DNA of 64,000 nt from Tritrichomonas musculus (taxonomy: Eukaryota; Parabasalia; Tritrichomonadida; Tritrichomonadidae): positions 62,001-126,000 of the forward strand of contig JAPFFF010000025.1 of assembly GCA_039105265.1 (NCBI GenBank), given 5' to 3'. Below the pieces are notes generated by a model. That model searched no databases and was not told where the DNA came from. It saw only the letters and a list, made by a program, of their open reading frames with translations. Below, in pieces: positions 20,278-31,948 of the stretch. A program made the translations under genes and the position numbers. Numbering within the stretch: the stretch's first letter is position 1; each line of letters begins with the position of its first letter.

Positions 20278-21798
20278 ATGGATTTAGAAGGATGCTTTTT
20301 TAATACAAATAATTATCAACTTACTGACGAACTACTTGGCACAGGAACCTTTGGCAGTGTGTATATTGCTAGAGATTTAGATGGCGAAACATATGCTGCC
20401 AAAATAATTGATATTCAAGACAACTTCAATGGCGAGCAACAAAATTTACTTCTTCGCGAATCATCAATTCTTCATAAATTAGACCACCCCGCTATTATCA
20501 AATTCATTGGAATTAATTTTCAATCTTTTACAAATAGCAGGATATTCCAGCCGACAATTATTACAGAATACATGCCAAACGGCTCACTAAAAGAGAACCT
20601 CAACAATGAAAGGAGATCTCTTTCAGGTGATGGCTGGAATGCTACCAAAAAATACATAATACTACTTGGCATTTCGAATGCAATGCGATACCTTCATAAT
20701 AATGGCATCATTCATCGTGACCTGAAGCCAGAAAATATCCTCATTGACCTACAATACTTTCCACGAATATGTGATTTCGGATTAGCACGTTGTCTTCCTG
20801 ACAATTTATCAAGATCTGACAGACTAGCTTTAACAGGCCAAGTTGGAACACCGCTCTACATGGCACCTGAATTACTTTACAATACAACAGATTATGATAA
20901 TGCAGTTGACGTTTACGCATTCGGAATTCTTGCATACGAAATTGTCACAGGAAATGAGCCTTATGCAGATTTGATCAGAAGAGTTTCTCCTTTCACTTTC
21001 GCAGATATGGTCAGGGCAGGACGTCGTCCAGAGTTCATGCCAGGCAATGCTACAGATAAAATGGCAAATCTTCTGAAGCAATGTTGGAGTGAAAACCCAA
21101 ATAATCGTCCTTCTTTCGACGAAATCTATAAAAAGCTTTCAACAGACTTCTCATACTTCGACGAGACAATTGATGAGAATGAAATTCGAGATTACATTGA
21201 CTATCTTGAAGAAACAGACCACAACGATCATCCAACTACAGCTCCTGTAAACAGAGCTAGTCAAAAATCTAGCAAGCCAAATTTTTGGCCTTTCTTGGCA
21301 GGATTCTCATTGGCAATCATTATCGCTGCACTTATATTTCAATTCGGATTCACATATAACAAAAAAGGAGAGGATGACGAATCACTGAAAAAGATCCAAA
21401 AATTGACTGATGAAGAAAGAATTAATAAGCAAAAAATAAACGAGTTACAAACACAGATTGCTCAGCTGGAGAACGAAATTGAGAGCTTGACAAAAGAAAA
21501 TAATGCAAAGAAAAGTGTCATCGACAACTTGCAGAAAGAGATAGACAGTAGGCAGCAAAGAATTGATGAACTCGAAAGTCAGAATGCAAGCAAACAAAAC
21601 GAGATAAATGATCTGAAAACAAAATTCGAAGAAGTTACAAAAAATAACCAAAACCATATAATTGAAATGGAAAAAGTCGCTGGAAAAATGGAAAAGCTGA
21701 AAGTTCTTTATAATAAGATAGAAGAATGCGGATGCAATCCAACTTCAGATTTCGTAAAATGCCTATTTAAATGCAGTGTCAAAAACTTCAAAATATAA
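20278..21798 (+). CDS. Membrane-anchored TKL-like protein kinase with coiled-coil tail
   Basis: 506 residues. Kinase domain about 15-290: loop GTGTFGSVY (21-29), lysine K42 in YAAKII, catalytic [10 protein letters not shown] (D148), DFGLA (D167), APELL (196-200), and [19 protein letters not shown]. All catalytic residues are present. After a linker, one transmembrane helix at about 337-358 ([20 protein letters not shown]) and a long coiled coil (about 367-475). The C-terminus has a CGC cluster. There is no signal peptide, so the kinase domain would face the cytosol with the coiled coil across the membrane, or the reverse. This kinase, TM, coil layout is common in trichomonads. Confidence 0.92.
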   Translation: MDLEGCFFNTNNYQLTDELLGTGTFGSVYIARDLDGETYAAKIIDIQDNFNGEQQNLLLRESSILHKLDHPAIIKFIGINFQSFTNSRIFQPTIITEYMPNGSLKENLNNERRSLSGDGWNATKKYIILLGISNAMRYLHNNGIIHRDLKPENILIDLQYFPRICDFGLARCLPDNLSRSDRLALTGQVGTPLYMAPELLYNTTDYDNAVDVYAFGILAYEIVTGNEPYADLIRRVSPFTFADMVRAGRRPEFMPGNATDKMANLLKQCWSENPNNRPSFDEIYKKLSTDFSYFDETIDENEIRDYIDYLEETDHNDHPTTAPVNRASQKSSKPNFWPFLAGFSLAIIIAALIFQFGFTYNKKGEDDESLKKIQKLTDEERINKQKINELQTQIAQLENEIESLTKENNAKKSVIDNLQKEIDSRQQRIDELESQNASKQNEINDLKTKFEEVTKNNQNHIIEMEKVAGKMEKLKVLYNKIEECGCNPTSDFVKCLFKCSVKNFKI

Positions 21799-22390
21799 AA
21801 TAATTTAATAAAAGACTTATTATTTTCCCCGTCTTTCTTTTAATTGAACTTCAGGTAAATTGATTATCATGAGATTTAAAGAATCTACTCAAAAAAGAAG
21901 CAAATGACGTTGGGATTGCTATATTAGAAGGTGAAAAGCATCTATTAAAGGATAATGCTTTTATATCTATTAAATTAGGTGAAATGACCATCTTATATTT
22001 TTATCTATCAAAATATAATTTACCATTATTAAGTAATTTTGTAATTGATAGATTGCTTTCATCCAAATCTCCTAGATTTTCTAGAAAATCTGGAAGATTT
22101 AATTGAATTTTAATCAATTTGCATTTTTTAAAGAATAAGAGACGAAATTTCCTCTGAAATATTTTTTGGTTTGGCTTTTTGAAAACAATAGACTTATAAA
22201 AGTTATGAAAAAAAAATTTCGATCTCAAATATTTTCTTTAATAAATACATACAAACACATAATATTATTTTATTTTTTATTAATATTTATTTACTAAAAA
22301 ATAATTATAAAATAAATAAACAAAAAATATTGATAAATCATCTAAAACAATTAAGATAATGAAACGAAAAAAATTATATTCAATATTAAT
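21799..22390. other. Spacer with a short coding remnant
   Basis: 21876-22109 on the plus strand is open for 77 codons (LLKKEANDVGIAILEGEKHL, then KDNAFISIKLGEM) but has no start in frame and no recognised family. The rest is AT-rich, including the region just before the truncated kinase. Confidence 0.4.
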
Positions 22391-24110
22391 TCAAACAGAA
22401 GAAAATAGCACACGGAACTTATGAAGATGTTTTTAAAGGCATTAAGCAAGATACAGGAGAAGTTTTTCCAATTAAAATATCAAAACAAACAGTAAATGAC
22501 AGAGAAAAGACTTTAAAACGAAATATAAGACGCGAAGTAACCAATTTAACAAATCTTTATCACCCAGCAATTATTAAATTTATCGGATACAGTCCAACCA
22601 ATTTTAAAAATCGTCATAAGCCTGTTATCATCACTGAATACGTATCAAATGGCACGTTATCCAATTTAATCAAACTCGACATGATGCTAAAAGGGCCAAA
22701 ATCGTGGGACAGTACGAAAAAACTAATCAATATATATGGGATTGCATCAGCCATATCCTATCTTCATTCGAAGAAAATAATCCACCGAGACATAAAGCCA
22801 GCTAATATACTTGAAGATGACTATTTATTTCCGAAAGTTGCTGACTTTGGCCTGTCAAAAACGATACATTTAAATGAAGAAAGTTTTTCACTTGAATCCT
22901 CGACAGGAGCGAAAGGGTCACCTTTATACATGGCCCCTGAAATATGGGAAGAGAATATATATACAGAAGCTACTGACGTTTACGCATTTGGGATGCTCGT
23001 TTACATGATAATGATACAAAGTGAACCGTTTAAAAATATGACGTCTGTTCAAATTGGGCACAAAGTGACCAAAGGGGACCGACCACCATTTGACAAGCCG
23101 ATAAAGAAGTGCTACAAAGAACTGATCACTCAATGATGGGAACAAGATCCTTCAAAAAGGCCCACTTTTTCAGATATCATTGAAAAATTGAAAGAAAACA
23201 AAGAATTTATTTATGACGACGTTGATCTCAAAAAGTTCCAGAATTACGTCAACTTTCTTGACAACCCTGATGAATGTGAAAATGACGTGAGCGGTTCCTT
23301 TGAAAAAGTTGTTTTATCATATCATTGAGAATCGATCCAAACGACCGTTTATCGGTGCTTTTGAATGACTTGATGAAAAATGAGGGTTTTGTAAAGCTCT
23401 CAAAAGAAGTACAAGACTTTTTTGTGGACGCTTTGAAAAGTCAGAAGCAAAATAACAATAAAAGCATCATAATACCAAATGATAAAGTTGTCACTTTTTT
23501 TGACAACAATCTATTCAATTCACTTGACTTTTTGAGAGTTCTCAATTTTTTCAGTTCTGTTTCAATTGAAATCCGTTACCCAAGCCAATTTTTCTTCCAC
23601 ATTTTCTACGTATTGATGAAGATCATTCAAGAAAATCTGAGCAAATCGCACTTCAACTTGATTGTGTCTGATCTGGCCAACATCAAGGAGTACCTGAAAG
23701 TTGCAAACAACCAAGTTTCAGTTACAATTGAGCCTTCAATTAACGTCATCAAATCGAAGGCCTTCGCGGGCTGCGCCTCGATTGCGCATTTGAGTCTTCC
23801 ATCGACTGTTACGAAGCATTAAGAAAGCGTTTTTGACGGCTGCAATTCTTTGACTGAGATTGAGATTCCTTCCTCTGTTACTGAGATTGGACCGCTTTTG
23901 TTTAGAGGCTGTATTTCGCTTGAGAGGGTTGATATCAAATCACCGATAACCGTTATTAAACGGTTCACTTTTCTGAAGTGTTCGTCTTTGACGAAAATCA
24001 CGATTCCTTCGTCTGTCAAGAAGATAGAAAACGGCGCATTTGCCGGCTGTTGTTCGTTAGAAGAGATAACGTTATCTCTTCTAAATTACATTTTATTCCA
24101 AATATTTTAA
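22391..24110 (+). pseudogene. Broken kinase-BspA-like LRR fusion
   Basis: The kinase part starts abruptly at IAHGTYEDVFKG (no ATG in frame), then HRDIKPANIL, DFGLSK, YMAPEIW and DVYAFGMLVYM. A TGA at 23134 sits where a residue is expected (ELITQ, stop, WEQDPSKRPTF). The frame goes on to a second stop at 23326, and the sequence continues in another frame (IDPNDRLSVLLNDLMKNEGF). From about 23720 there are BspA-type LRR units (PSINVIKSKAFAGCASIAHL, then TEIEIPSSVTEIGPLLFRGC and SSLTKITIPSSVKKIENGAF), interrupted by a TAA at 23820. The end is replaced by a palindrome and foldback at 24059-24336. Kinase joined to LRR fits trichomonad architectures; this copy is dead. Confidence 0.85.
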
Positions 24111-24336
24111 AATCGTTTCTCTATTGAAAAACTGTTTAAATTACATTTTATTCCAAATATTTTAAAATCCTTCTTCTATAAAAACTATCAACAAGAATGC
24201 TTTCATGGGATGCTCGTCAATGCTTGTCATTCAGGAAACTTTTTCTTGCCAGCCATCTTGGACTCGATGAAAAGACAAAAGAGAAACGATTTTAAAATAT
24301 TTGGAATAAAATGATATTTAAACAGTTTTTCAATAT
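24059..24336. repeat. Palindrome and foldback at the end of the LRR pseudogene
   Basis: 24059-24082 is a perfect 24-bp palindrome (AGAAGAGATAAC/GTTATCTCTTCT). It is followed by a direct duplication of 32 bp (24084-24115 and 24136-24167), and 24122-24169 is the inverted copy of 24289-24336. Between the inverted arms lies a stray LRR fragment (KNAFMGCSSMLVIQET). Fits breakage and template switching of the LRR gene. Confidence 0.7.
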
Positions 24337-25630
24337 TGTTTATTTTTTGATTTTATTTTATTTTTAAATCATATTAAATAGAGAAGATTTTGAATTTAAG
24401 CTAAAAGAAAACCTTTAAAGTATTAGTTTTAGCAAATTATTAATTGTTAACAAAAAATATAAAAAAATTGTTAACCAGAAACGTTCAAAAAAGTTTATTG
24501 TAATCCTCATTAGTTTGCAAATTAGAAATTTGATGAAATCTCAACATTCTTCAGATTTGTGCTTTTTCCAAATATATATGGGTACTGATTAACCAAAAGA
24601 GACTTTTTGTAAGTTTATTAGTTTCTGTAATAAATTGGTATAGTTTATTTAAATGAGTTTTTTTTATAAAAATTATAAAGTATTCAAAACAACGATTCAA
24701 AAAGTTTTAACATGACCATTTATTACTTGAAAAAGTTACCGTTTTTTATATGACGTAATTTCAACTCCATGCGCCGTAATTCCAAAATTCAGCATAAACT
24801 ATTTAAAAATAGGTGATGTAGCCGTAGTTTACAAAACCGCCGAAGGGATAATATAGGAGAATAATAATTAACCTTTTTCCAGATCTGGAAAAGAAGCTTG
24901 AATATTTTAAGTCAATATAAAGTATATCTTAAAATATTGAATAACAAAATTATTTAAGGAATCATCCGAAGAATAATTACTAGTGCTAAATCAAAAAAAT
25001 TAATCTATTTTACATTATTTTTTTCATTGACGAGATCATTCAAAATATTAACGTCCGTTAAGTACGATCATTTCTAAAAGAAAAAATAATAAAACTATAT
25101 TTCCTAATTAAACCATGAAAAACAAATAATTATCAGTCATATACAATTAACATATACTTTTAAAAATAAGAACTGAATTTAATAATTATAATTTTAATTA
25201 CTTTCCAAAATATATACAATTATAGAAATTATTAATCAAAAAAGACTGCTTAATTAATACCTATTCATTTTCAAAATAAACACATTAATTACAATCAATT
25301 TAGAGTTTACATTTATAAATTATTTCAAAATATAAAATAAATATAGAAATAACCTCTTTAATTAATAAGATATATACGGATTATGAAAAATTCATAAAGT
25401 GAAGTGCTTTTCCGTTAAAAAACATGATTTAGACAATTATTTTCATGTAAACCATGATTTAACCAAAAATTTCAATAAATTCTTTTTAACTTATTAATAT
25501 AAACTGATTTATCATTATTAAATATAATTATATATAAAAACAAACAAGATAATTATATTTTATTTACCACTTTTTGACATGTTTTCTTAAATAAAATCTA
25601 GGAAATAATTCAAATTAAATCTCAAGATAC
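24337..25630. other. AT-rich intergenic region
   Basis: No gene or RNA recognised. It should contain the promoter of the following acidic repeat protein, but no clear initiator motif stands next to its ATG. Confidence 0.5.
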
Positions 25631-28600
25631 ATGGAAGTTGGAGCTGCATTATTGGATGGTACAAACGAAGCAGTTGAGCCAGTTGCCGAAAATCAAGAAA
25701 ATCAAGAAAATCAAGAAAATAAAGAAAACGAAATTGACAAATTAAAAAAAATGATTGAAGATTTACAAAACCAAAATAATGAATACGAGAAATCTAACCA
25801 GACAATGATAGAAAACACCGAATCGCTCAAAAAAGAAAATCTAGAAATACAAAAAAAAATTGAAGATCGAAAAACGCAATTCGAGAAAATAGATAGTATT
25901 TTTCAAAAAGAAAATAAAAAATTCGAAGCTGAAGCTGATCAAAAAAATGAAATGTCAGAAGTATATCATAAATACAAAGATAGAGTTATGAAAACTCAAG
26001 AAATCGTAAAAGATAAATCTTACTATAATCAAGAAATGACCAAATTGGAACAAGAACTAAACGAAATTCAAACAAATGTTAATGAAGTTGTAAAAAAGTA
26101 TCCTGAAACCGAACAAAAAGTTACAGAACAAAAAACAATAACATCGCTTTTTTCAAAATTACAAGAAATAAATAATTTATTTACAAATGAAGCCAACAAT
26201 TGTATTTCTTTAATGAGCCAATCGGATTCCGAATATTTTGATGCTTCTCTTACAGATGAACTTAATTCAAAAATTTCCAAAGGAAACGAAATCAAACAAT
26301 CACTTGCTTTAGATTCAGATCAATCCATATCTCCAGAAAGCGAAGAAGCAATGAATCAATTTGAACGATGTATGCCGATATATAATCAGATATTTTTAAT
26401 GGTTACATCCAAGAATATGATGCTCGAAAAAGATGAAGAAACAAATGAAGAGCAAACTACAGGTTCCCCGGAACCAGTTATACAGTACTCTTTTGATAGC
26501 AGATTTGTCGATATGCTTGATGAGGAATGCTCCCAGCTCAAAAGGATCTCAGACATCGAACAATTTGACTACCTGAATGACCCAACCGTGAGCCAGAACC
26601 TCAACGAACTGAAAAGCAAACTTGAATTAATTGTTAAAGAGGAACCGAAACCAGTAGATAAAGAGGTTGAAGAACAGCCAGAAGATGCAGAAAGGAAAGA
26701 ACTAACAACAGATCCACTGAATGGTCTTCTCGGACAAGTTGAAGGTGAACAGAATCCAACAGAAGAAGTTGACAAAGATCAGCTAGAGATTGATCCAAAG
26801 CAAGAAGAGCCAAAGCAAGAAGAGCCAAAGCAAGAAGAGCCAAAGCAAGAAGAGCCAAAGCAAGAAGAGCCAAAGCAAGAAGAGCAGCCAGAAGCTAAAG
26901 AAAGACAACCATTGACAACAGATCCATTGAACAGCCTCTTCGCGCAGGCTGGAGAAAACAAGCAGCAAGAACAGACTCCTGCAGAAGTTCCTAAAGATCA
27001 GCCAGAGCAAGAAGGAAGCATCGAGAAGTTGGCACCAGTTCAGATTGAGCAGCAGCCAGAAGAGCCAAAGCAAGTTGAAGAGCCAAAGCAAGAAGAGCCA
27101 AAGCAAGTTGAAGAGCCAAAGCAAGAAGAGCCAAAGCAAGTTGAAGAGCCAAAGCAAGTTGAAGAGCCAAAGCAAGTTGAAGAGCCAAAGCAAGTTGAAG
27201 AGCCAAAGCAAGAAGAGCAGCCAGAAGCTAAAGAAAGACAACCATTGACAACAGATCCATTGAACAGCCTCTTCGCGCAGGCTGGAGAAAACAAGCAGCA
27301 AGAACAGACTCCTGCAGAAGTTCCTAAAGATCAGCCAGAGCAAGAAGGAAGCATCGAGAAGTTGGCACCAGTTCAGATTGAGCAGCAGCCAGAGGAGCCA
27401 AAGCAAGTTGAAGAGCCAAAGCAAGTTGAAGAGCCAAAGCAAGAAGAGCCAAAGCAAGAAGAGCCTAAGCAAGAAGAGCAGCCAGAAGCTAAAGAAAGAC
27501 AACCATTGACAACAGATCCATTGAACAGCCTCTTCGCGCAGGCTGGAGAAAACAAGCAGCAAGAACAGACTCCTGCAGAAGTTCCTAAAGATCAGCCAGA
27601 GCAAGAAGGAAGCATCGAGAAGTTGGCACCAGTTCAGATTGAGCAGCAGCCAGAAGAGCCAAAGCAAGTTGAAGAGCCAAAGCAAGAAGAGCAGCCAGAA
27701 GCTAAAGAAAGACAACCATTGACAACAGATCCATTGAACAGCCTCTTCGCGCAGGCTGGAGAAAACAAGCAGCAAGAACAGACTCCTGCAGAAGTTCCTA
27801 AAGATCAGCCAGAGCAAGAAGGAAGCATCGAGAAGTTGGCACCAGTTCAGATTGAGCAGCAGCCAGAGGAGCCAAAGCAAGTTGAAGAGCCAAAGCAAGT
27901 TGAAGAGCCAAAGCAAGAAGAGCCAAAGCAAGAAGAGCCAAAGCAAGAAGAGCAGCCAGAAGCTAAAGAAAGACAACCATTGACAACAGATCCATTGAAC
28001 AGCCTCTTCGCGCAGGCTGGAGAAAACAAGCAGCAAGAACAGACTCCTGCAGAAGTTCCTAAAGATCAGCCAGAGCAAGAAGGAAGCATCGAGAAGTTGG
28101 CACCAGTTCAGATTGAGCAGCAGCCAGAAGAGCCAAAGCAAGAAGAAAGCATCGAGAAGTTGGCACCAGTGCAGATTGAGCAGCAGCCAGAGGAGCCAAA
28201 GCAAGAAGGAAGCATCGAGAAGTTGGCACCAGTTCAGATTGAGCAGCAGCCAGAGGAGCCAAAGCAAGAAGAAAGCATCGAGAAGTTGGCACCAGTGCAG
28301 ATTGAGCAGCAGCCAGATCTTCCACAGGTGCAAATTGAAGAAGAAGAAGAAGACATTGAAGACAAAGACTTCACGGAGCCCAAACAAGAGGATACAACAG
28401 ACAGGCAGCCACTGACAACTGATCCACTGAAAATGCTTATTGGCGGACAACAAGAACAACAAGAACAAGAAGAGGTTCTGGCTCCAGCAGACACAGAAGA
28501 AGTCAGCAAAGATCAGCTGGAAATTGATCCGCCATGGATCAAAGACGACTACACAGACGAAGACTTCAAGCTTCACGTGACGAATCCAGAGTGGGTCATT

Positions 28601-29251
28601 GAAGACTCCCAGAAGGCCAGCAACCATGTAAACAAGTCGACGCAGCGTACGATCACCGAGCCGACGAGTCCCAAGAGGACGGTCCAGCAGCCCGCGAGGA
28701 AGCCTCGTCCTTATTTCAAGAAGAAGGAGCCGTTTGTCAGCACCTATGATCCCGCGATATTCTACACTCCATTCAATGAGATGGTTGATGAACAGAAATT
28801 GAAATTCACACCAGTTTACAAAGATCCACCTCCACTGACAGTCACGCTGAAGGACATCGGACTTGAAGGTCTGGACTCGCCGATTCCAGACATGACACAG
28901 CGAATCAAGAAGCTCGAAGAAGAAGAGAAAGAACGAAACAAGCCTCCTCCACAAACTTCTTCAAAGAGAAGAAGTGGAAGAGCAGTCAGAAGTCCAGATG
29001 ACAACATCGATGGCACAAAGTCTCCAAGAAGAAGGAGAAGAGGAAAGAATTCCAAAGCAGAAACGAATGAAAATGAGGGAGAACAAAGTACCGACAAAAA
29101 GCCAGAAGGTTTGCTGGCTCAGGTCCAGGAAGCAGCAAAGAACTTCACTATTGTTAAACCACAAGTAGGAAGCAATAGATCAAGCAGACCAAGCTCAAGA
29201 AATTCGGCTCATGCACCGCCAATTGTTCTTGATGATCTTGACTTCTCATAA
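25631..29251 (+). CDS. Large acidic repeat protein (PKQEE/PKQVEE repeats)
   Basis: 1206 residues, intact. Residues 1-200: charged coiled coil starting with a short ENQ-rich repeat (NQENQENQENKENE). About 340-930: nested repeats, namely short units EEPKQ and EEPKQVEEPKQ inside a long module of about 60-90 residues (ERQPLTTDPLNSLFAQAGEN, then DQPEQEGSIEKLAPVQIEQQ). The LTTDPL..L motif occurs seven times: five near-identical copies plus diverged outer copies (LTTDPLNGLLGQ, LTTDPLKMLIGG). The C-terminal 270 residues are non-repetitive, with Pro/Lys-rich and SPRRRRRGK segments. No signal peptide or TM, so intracellular. Function unknown; a scaffold or cytoskeletal linker with repeated docking motifs is possible. 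Long open frames on the other strand here are shadows of the repeat. Confidence 0.88.
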   Translation: MEVGAALLDGTNEAVEPVAENQENQENQENKENEIDKLKKMIEDLQNQNNEYEKSNQTMIENTESLKKENLEIQKKIEDRKTQFEKIDSIFQKENKKFEAEADQKNEMSEVYHKYKDRVMKTQEIVKDKSYYNQEMTKLEQELNEIQTNVNEVVKKYPETEQKVTEQKTITSLFSKLQEINNLFTNEANNCISLMSQSDSEYFDASLTDELNSKISKGNEIKQSLALDSDQSISPESEEAMNQFERCMPIYNQIFLMVTSKNMMLEKDEETNEEQTTGSPEPVIQYSFDSRFVDMLDEECSQLKRISDIEQFDYLNDPTVSQNLNELKSKLELIVKEEPKPVDKEVEEQPEDAERKELTTDPLNGLLGQVEGEQNPTEEVDKDQLEIDPKQEEPKQEEPKQEEPKQEEPKQEEPKQEEQPEAKERQPLTTDPLNSLFAQAGENKQQEQTPAEVPKDQPEQEGSIEKLAPVQIEQQPEEPKQVEEPKQEEPKQVEEPKQEEPKQVEEPKQVEEPKQVEEPKQVEEPKQEEQPEAKERQPLTTDPLNSLFAQAGENKQQEQTPAEVPKDQPEQEGSIEKLAPVQIEQQPEEPKQVEEPKQVEEPKQEEPKQEEPKQEEQPEAKERQPLTTDPLNSLFAQAGENKQQEQTPAEVPKDQPEQEGSIEKLAPVQIEQQPEEPKQVEEPKQEEQPEAKERQPLTTDPLNSLFAQAGENKQQEQTPAEVPKDQPEQEGSIEKLAPVQIEQQPEEPKQVEEPKQVEEPKQEEPKQEEPKQEEQPEAKERQPLTTDPLNSLFAQAGENKQQEQTPAEVPKDQPEQEGSIEKLAPVQIEQQPEEPKQEESIEKLAPVQIEQQPEEPKQEGSIEKLAPVQIEQQPEEPKQEESIEKLAPVQIEQQPDLPQVQIEEEEEDIEDKDFTEPKQEDTTDRQPLTTDPLKMLIGGQQEQQEQEEVLAPADTEEVSKDQLEIDPPWIKDDYTDEDFKLHVTNPEWVIEDSQKASNHVNKSTQRTITEPTSPKRTVQQPARKPRPYFKKKEPFVSTYDPAIFYTPFNEMVDEQKLKFTPVYKDPPPLTVTLKDIGLEGLDSPIPDMTQRIKKLEEEEKERNKPPPQTSSKRRSGRAVRSPDDNIDGTKSPRRRRRGKNSKAETNENEGEQSTDKKPEGLLAQVQEAAKNFTIVKPQVGSNRSSRPSSRNSAHAPPIVLDDLDFS
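26800..28320 (+). repeat. Nested tandem repeats within the acidic protein gene
   Basis: Five long modules, starting near 26882, 27214, 27475, 27688 and 27945 (GAGCAGCCAGAAGCTAAAG), are almost identical at the DNA level. The copies differ mainly in the number of 15- and 18-bp units (CCAAAGCAAGAAGAG, CCAAAGCAAGTTGAAGAG). Identity at silent sites shows recent expansion or homogenisation. Confidence 0.9.
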
Positions 29252-29990
29252 TTTTTTTTTTTTATTATAGCAGATTATTTACTTAATACATGAATAAATA
29301 AAAAGGTTTCGCATAAATATAAATAAATACTATTTTATTTGTTTTGGATAAGTAATGTTTTTTTATAATAATAGTTATATTAAGTTATACAACATCGAAG
29401 AATTTAATCAAATTAATTAACAAAACAAATTTTTTGCACATTGATTTATATGTAGAAAATATTTACTTTGATAATTCTTCATGAACAAACCGTAAATTTT
29501 ATTTATCTTTATTCTTTTTATATATATATAATGGCTAAGCATAATAAAGCCTTGCTATACAACTTTAAAACTTACAAAAAAAGAACTTTATTTTATTCTG
29601 TACCACAAATTATTTATTTTTCATTTTTTGTTGAAAAAACTTCTAAATTGAAAAGACTGAATATATTTTGAAATTTGCGTTTTCCCGATGATTATGGGAA
29701 TATTTCAAATTATATGTAGTCTTTCAATTTGGGAGTTTTTGGGAGAAGCTTAAAAACAAATTCAGTATCACAGCATTTTTAAAAAATGCAGGCATAAATG
29801 AAATGTATAAAAAATTAAAAAATGCGTCATTAAATAAAAAAAATAAATTTAGTATTTCATATTTTAATGGCATAGTTGGCCCATCGAATTTTTGAATAGT
29901 TTATTCATTGAAAAAGTTCAGGAGCCAACTTAGCCCTTAATAAGATAATCATTCAACTTTTGAATAAAATTTTATTTCAATTTTAGTTGC
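29252..29990. other. Intergenic region with a small hairpin
   Basis: No convincing gene. 29868-29939 holds an imperfect inverted pair (GGCATAGTTGGCCC and GGAGCCAACTTAGCCC) near the 3-prime end of the RCC1-type gene. The rest is AT-rich. Confidence 0.4.
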
Positions 29991-31948
29991 TTAGTGTTGG
30001 TAAACGACTGGCGTGTTTGGCGTGTTTGGCGGCGGATCTCCACCGATGAAAACGGCACTCACACCGTCACCTGCAACACAGAATGTGGCACCGCCTGTGA
30101 TCGTCGTCTCTGTTGGCGAATAAACGTTTCCGTCGCTTAGGCCACTGCTGAGGAGGAGTTGGCCATAACGGTTGGATCCGCAGGCGAGGACTCTGCCTTC
30201 ACGCGTCTCGAAAAGTGAATGACAATGTCCGGCGTAGGCTGCCCTGATTTCGTGGCCAGAAAGTGACGAAATCTCAGTGAACGAGGGAACTTCACTTCTT
30301 CCTTGCTCAAAGCCGAGTCGGCCATGACTGTTTGATCCGCGCTCAAAGACTCGGCCTCCACTGCTGACGGCCAGGCAGTGCTCCAACGAGCCAGACAGCC
30401 AGACGACTTTTTGGCCTGGCAGTTCTGAAACCTCTGAAAATTTGAGGACGCAGCTTCCTGATTCGACGGCTGACGCGAAGACCCGCCCGCTCCAGCTCAG
30501 CGCAAAAACTGATCCGTAGAGGCAGGCAACCATCGTCGCCTTCTCGCCGCCAGGAAGAGAAACAGCATCGATGCGTGACGATGGCGAATTTCTGACTGAG
30601 TCACGGTTGATGAAGATGACTTCACCGTCGGCGCAGATCGCAGCTGCATGTGTATAACCGCCGAAAAGTGACACTGGCTCGTGGCTGCCGATGTCAAGAA
30701 AAACTGGGGTGCCGCCGTTTATTCCATAATCGCAGTAAGCGAGCTGCCTCCCGCTGCCACAACTTTTTGAGAGCATGTAGAGAGTGCCGTTGTCAGTGCA
30801 GACAGCAGAAACAGGCGCCAGCGGCCGCCCGCTGCTGTCATTCATCGAAAATTCTTTAAATCGGCTGATGCCTGTCTTCTCGAGCGAGCCGCTGATTCGG
30901 CCGTCGCCGTTGCGGCCAACTCCGATCAGAGAGCCGGAACGAGTGACAGAAACCGAGTGTTCGCAGTAAGTCGAGTAAGACAGGAGCGAAGACGGATCCA
31001 GCTGCAAATTCTGAGGAGGGCGGATGACTGCTTCATTATGCTTGTTTTTGCTGGTCGGGTTTTCGCCAATCTGGCGGTATTCATCATATCCGCCAACGAC
31101 GATATTTTCAGCGTATCGTTGAATGTGACGATAGAAACCGTTTCCTTCTCTTTCGTTTGACTTGGGTGATTTTTGCCGCGGCTCTTTCGTGCTGAAGTAG
31201 AAGCACTTCCTGATTTTGTTCCAGAGTGGGACTGTCATTTAATTCGGATTGAATCTGTCAATGAAATCTTTCAATTTGGGTTCACTCAAAAAGTCAAAAT
31301 TGACCTCTTCATAGAAATAAATGTCACTAAAACCGTCATCCATTGAAAATTTGCACCTTTCTTTTTCTTCTTCTTCTTTTTTGCTCGCGAATTTGTCAAT
31401 CAGGTCAAGGAGCCAGTCTTCGCTTTCAATTTTCAGTTTTGCGTTCTTTAAAATTGAATAAAAAACGGTCCTCGGAAGGTCAATTATTTGATCGGTATCA
31501 ATCGAATATAAATTTGACGCAATGTCTTCAATAATTTTACTCTGATTCCACATTTCGGATGGATCAGAATTCATTTCAAGAAATGAATCAAAATCGAGTT
31601 TTTCGCTGATTTTCCCAAAATTTTCTTCTTCGTCATCATCATCAGCAAAAAGTTCGTCAAGTTTCACGAACATTTCTTTGTTTTTTAAAAGAATCGAGAT
31701 GATTTGTAGCTGAAAACATTCTTCTTTGTCGATATCAATCGAGTTACCTTTACTGATTGATTCAAAAAGAGAAAAGACTTCTTCACTCATTTTAGTTAAA
31801 TTGTTCGTTTTCGACTGTTAAATTCGTGTTAGAAAAATGAATGGAAGTAATTGTTGGATCTGATTGATGAATTTGTGAAACTTTTGGTGAAATAAATTCT
31901 GCAAAGAGATTTTTCATTTGGATCTCGTGCTCTCCAAAAATAAATTTA

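Noticed and set aside
26783..28954. Long open frame of over 700 codons opposite the acidic repeat protein
   Set aside because: It is Leu/Trp/Phe-rich repetition that mirrors the PKQEE repeats. Absence of stops follows from the repeat composition, and the plus-strand frame has the natural start, coiled coil and C-terminus.
30137..31160. Several short frames on both strands in the GC-rich RCC1 region
   Set aside because: GC-rich coding sequence has few stops in all frames; only the minus frame shows RCC1 repeats.
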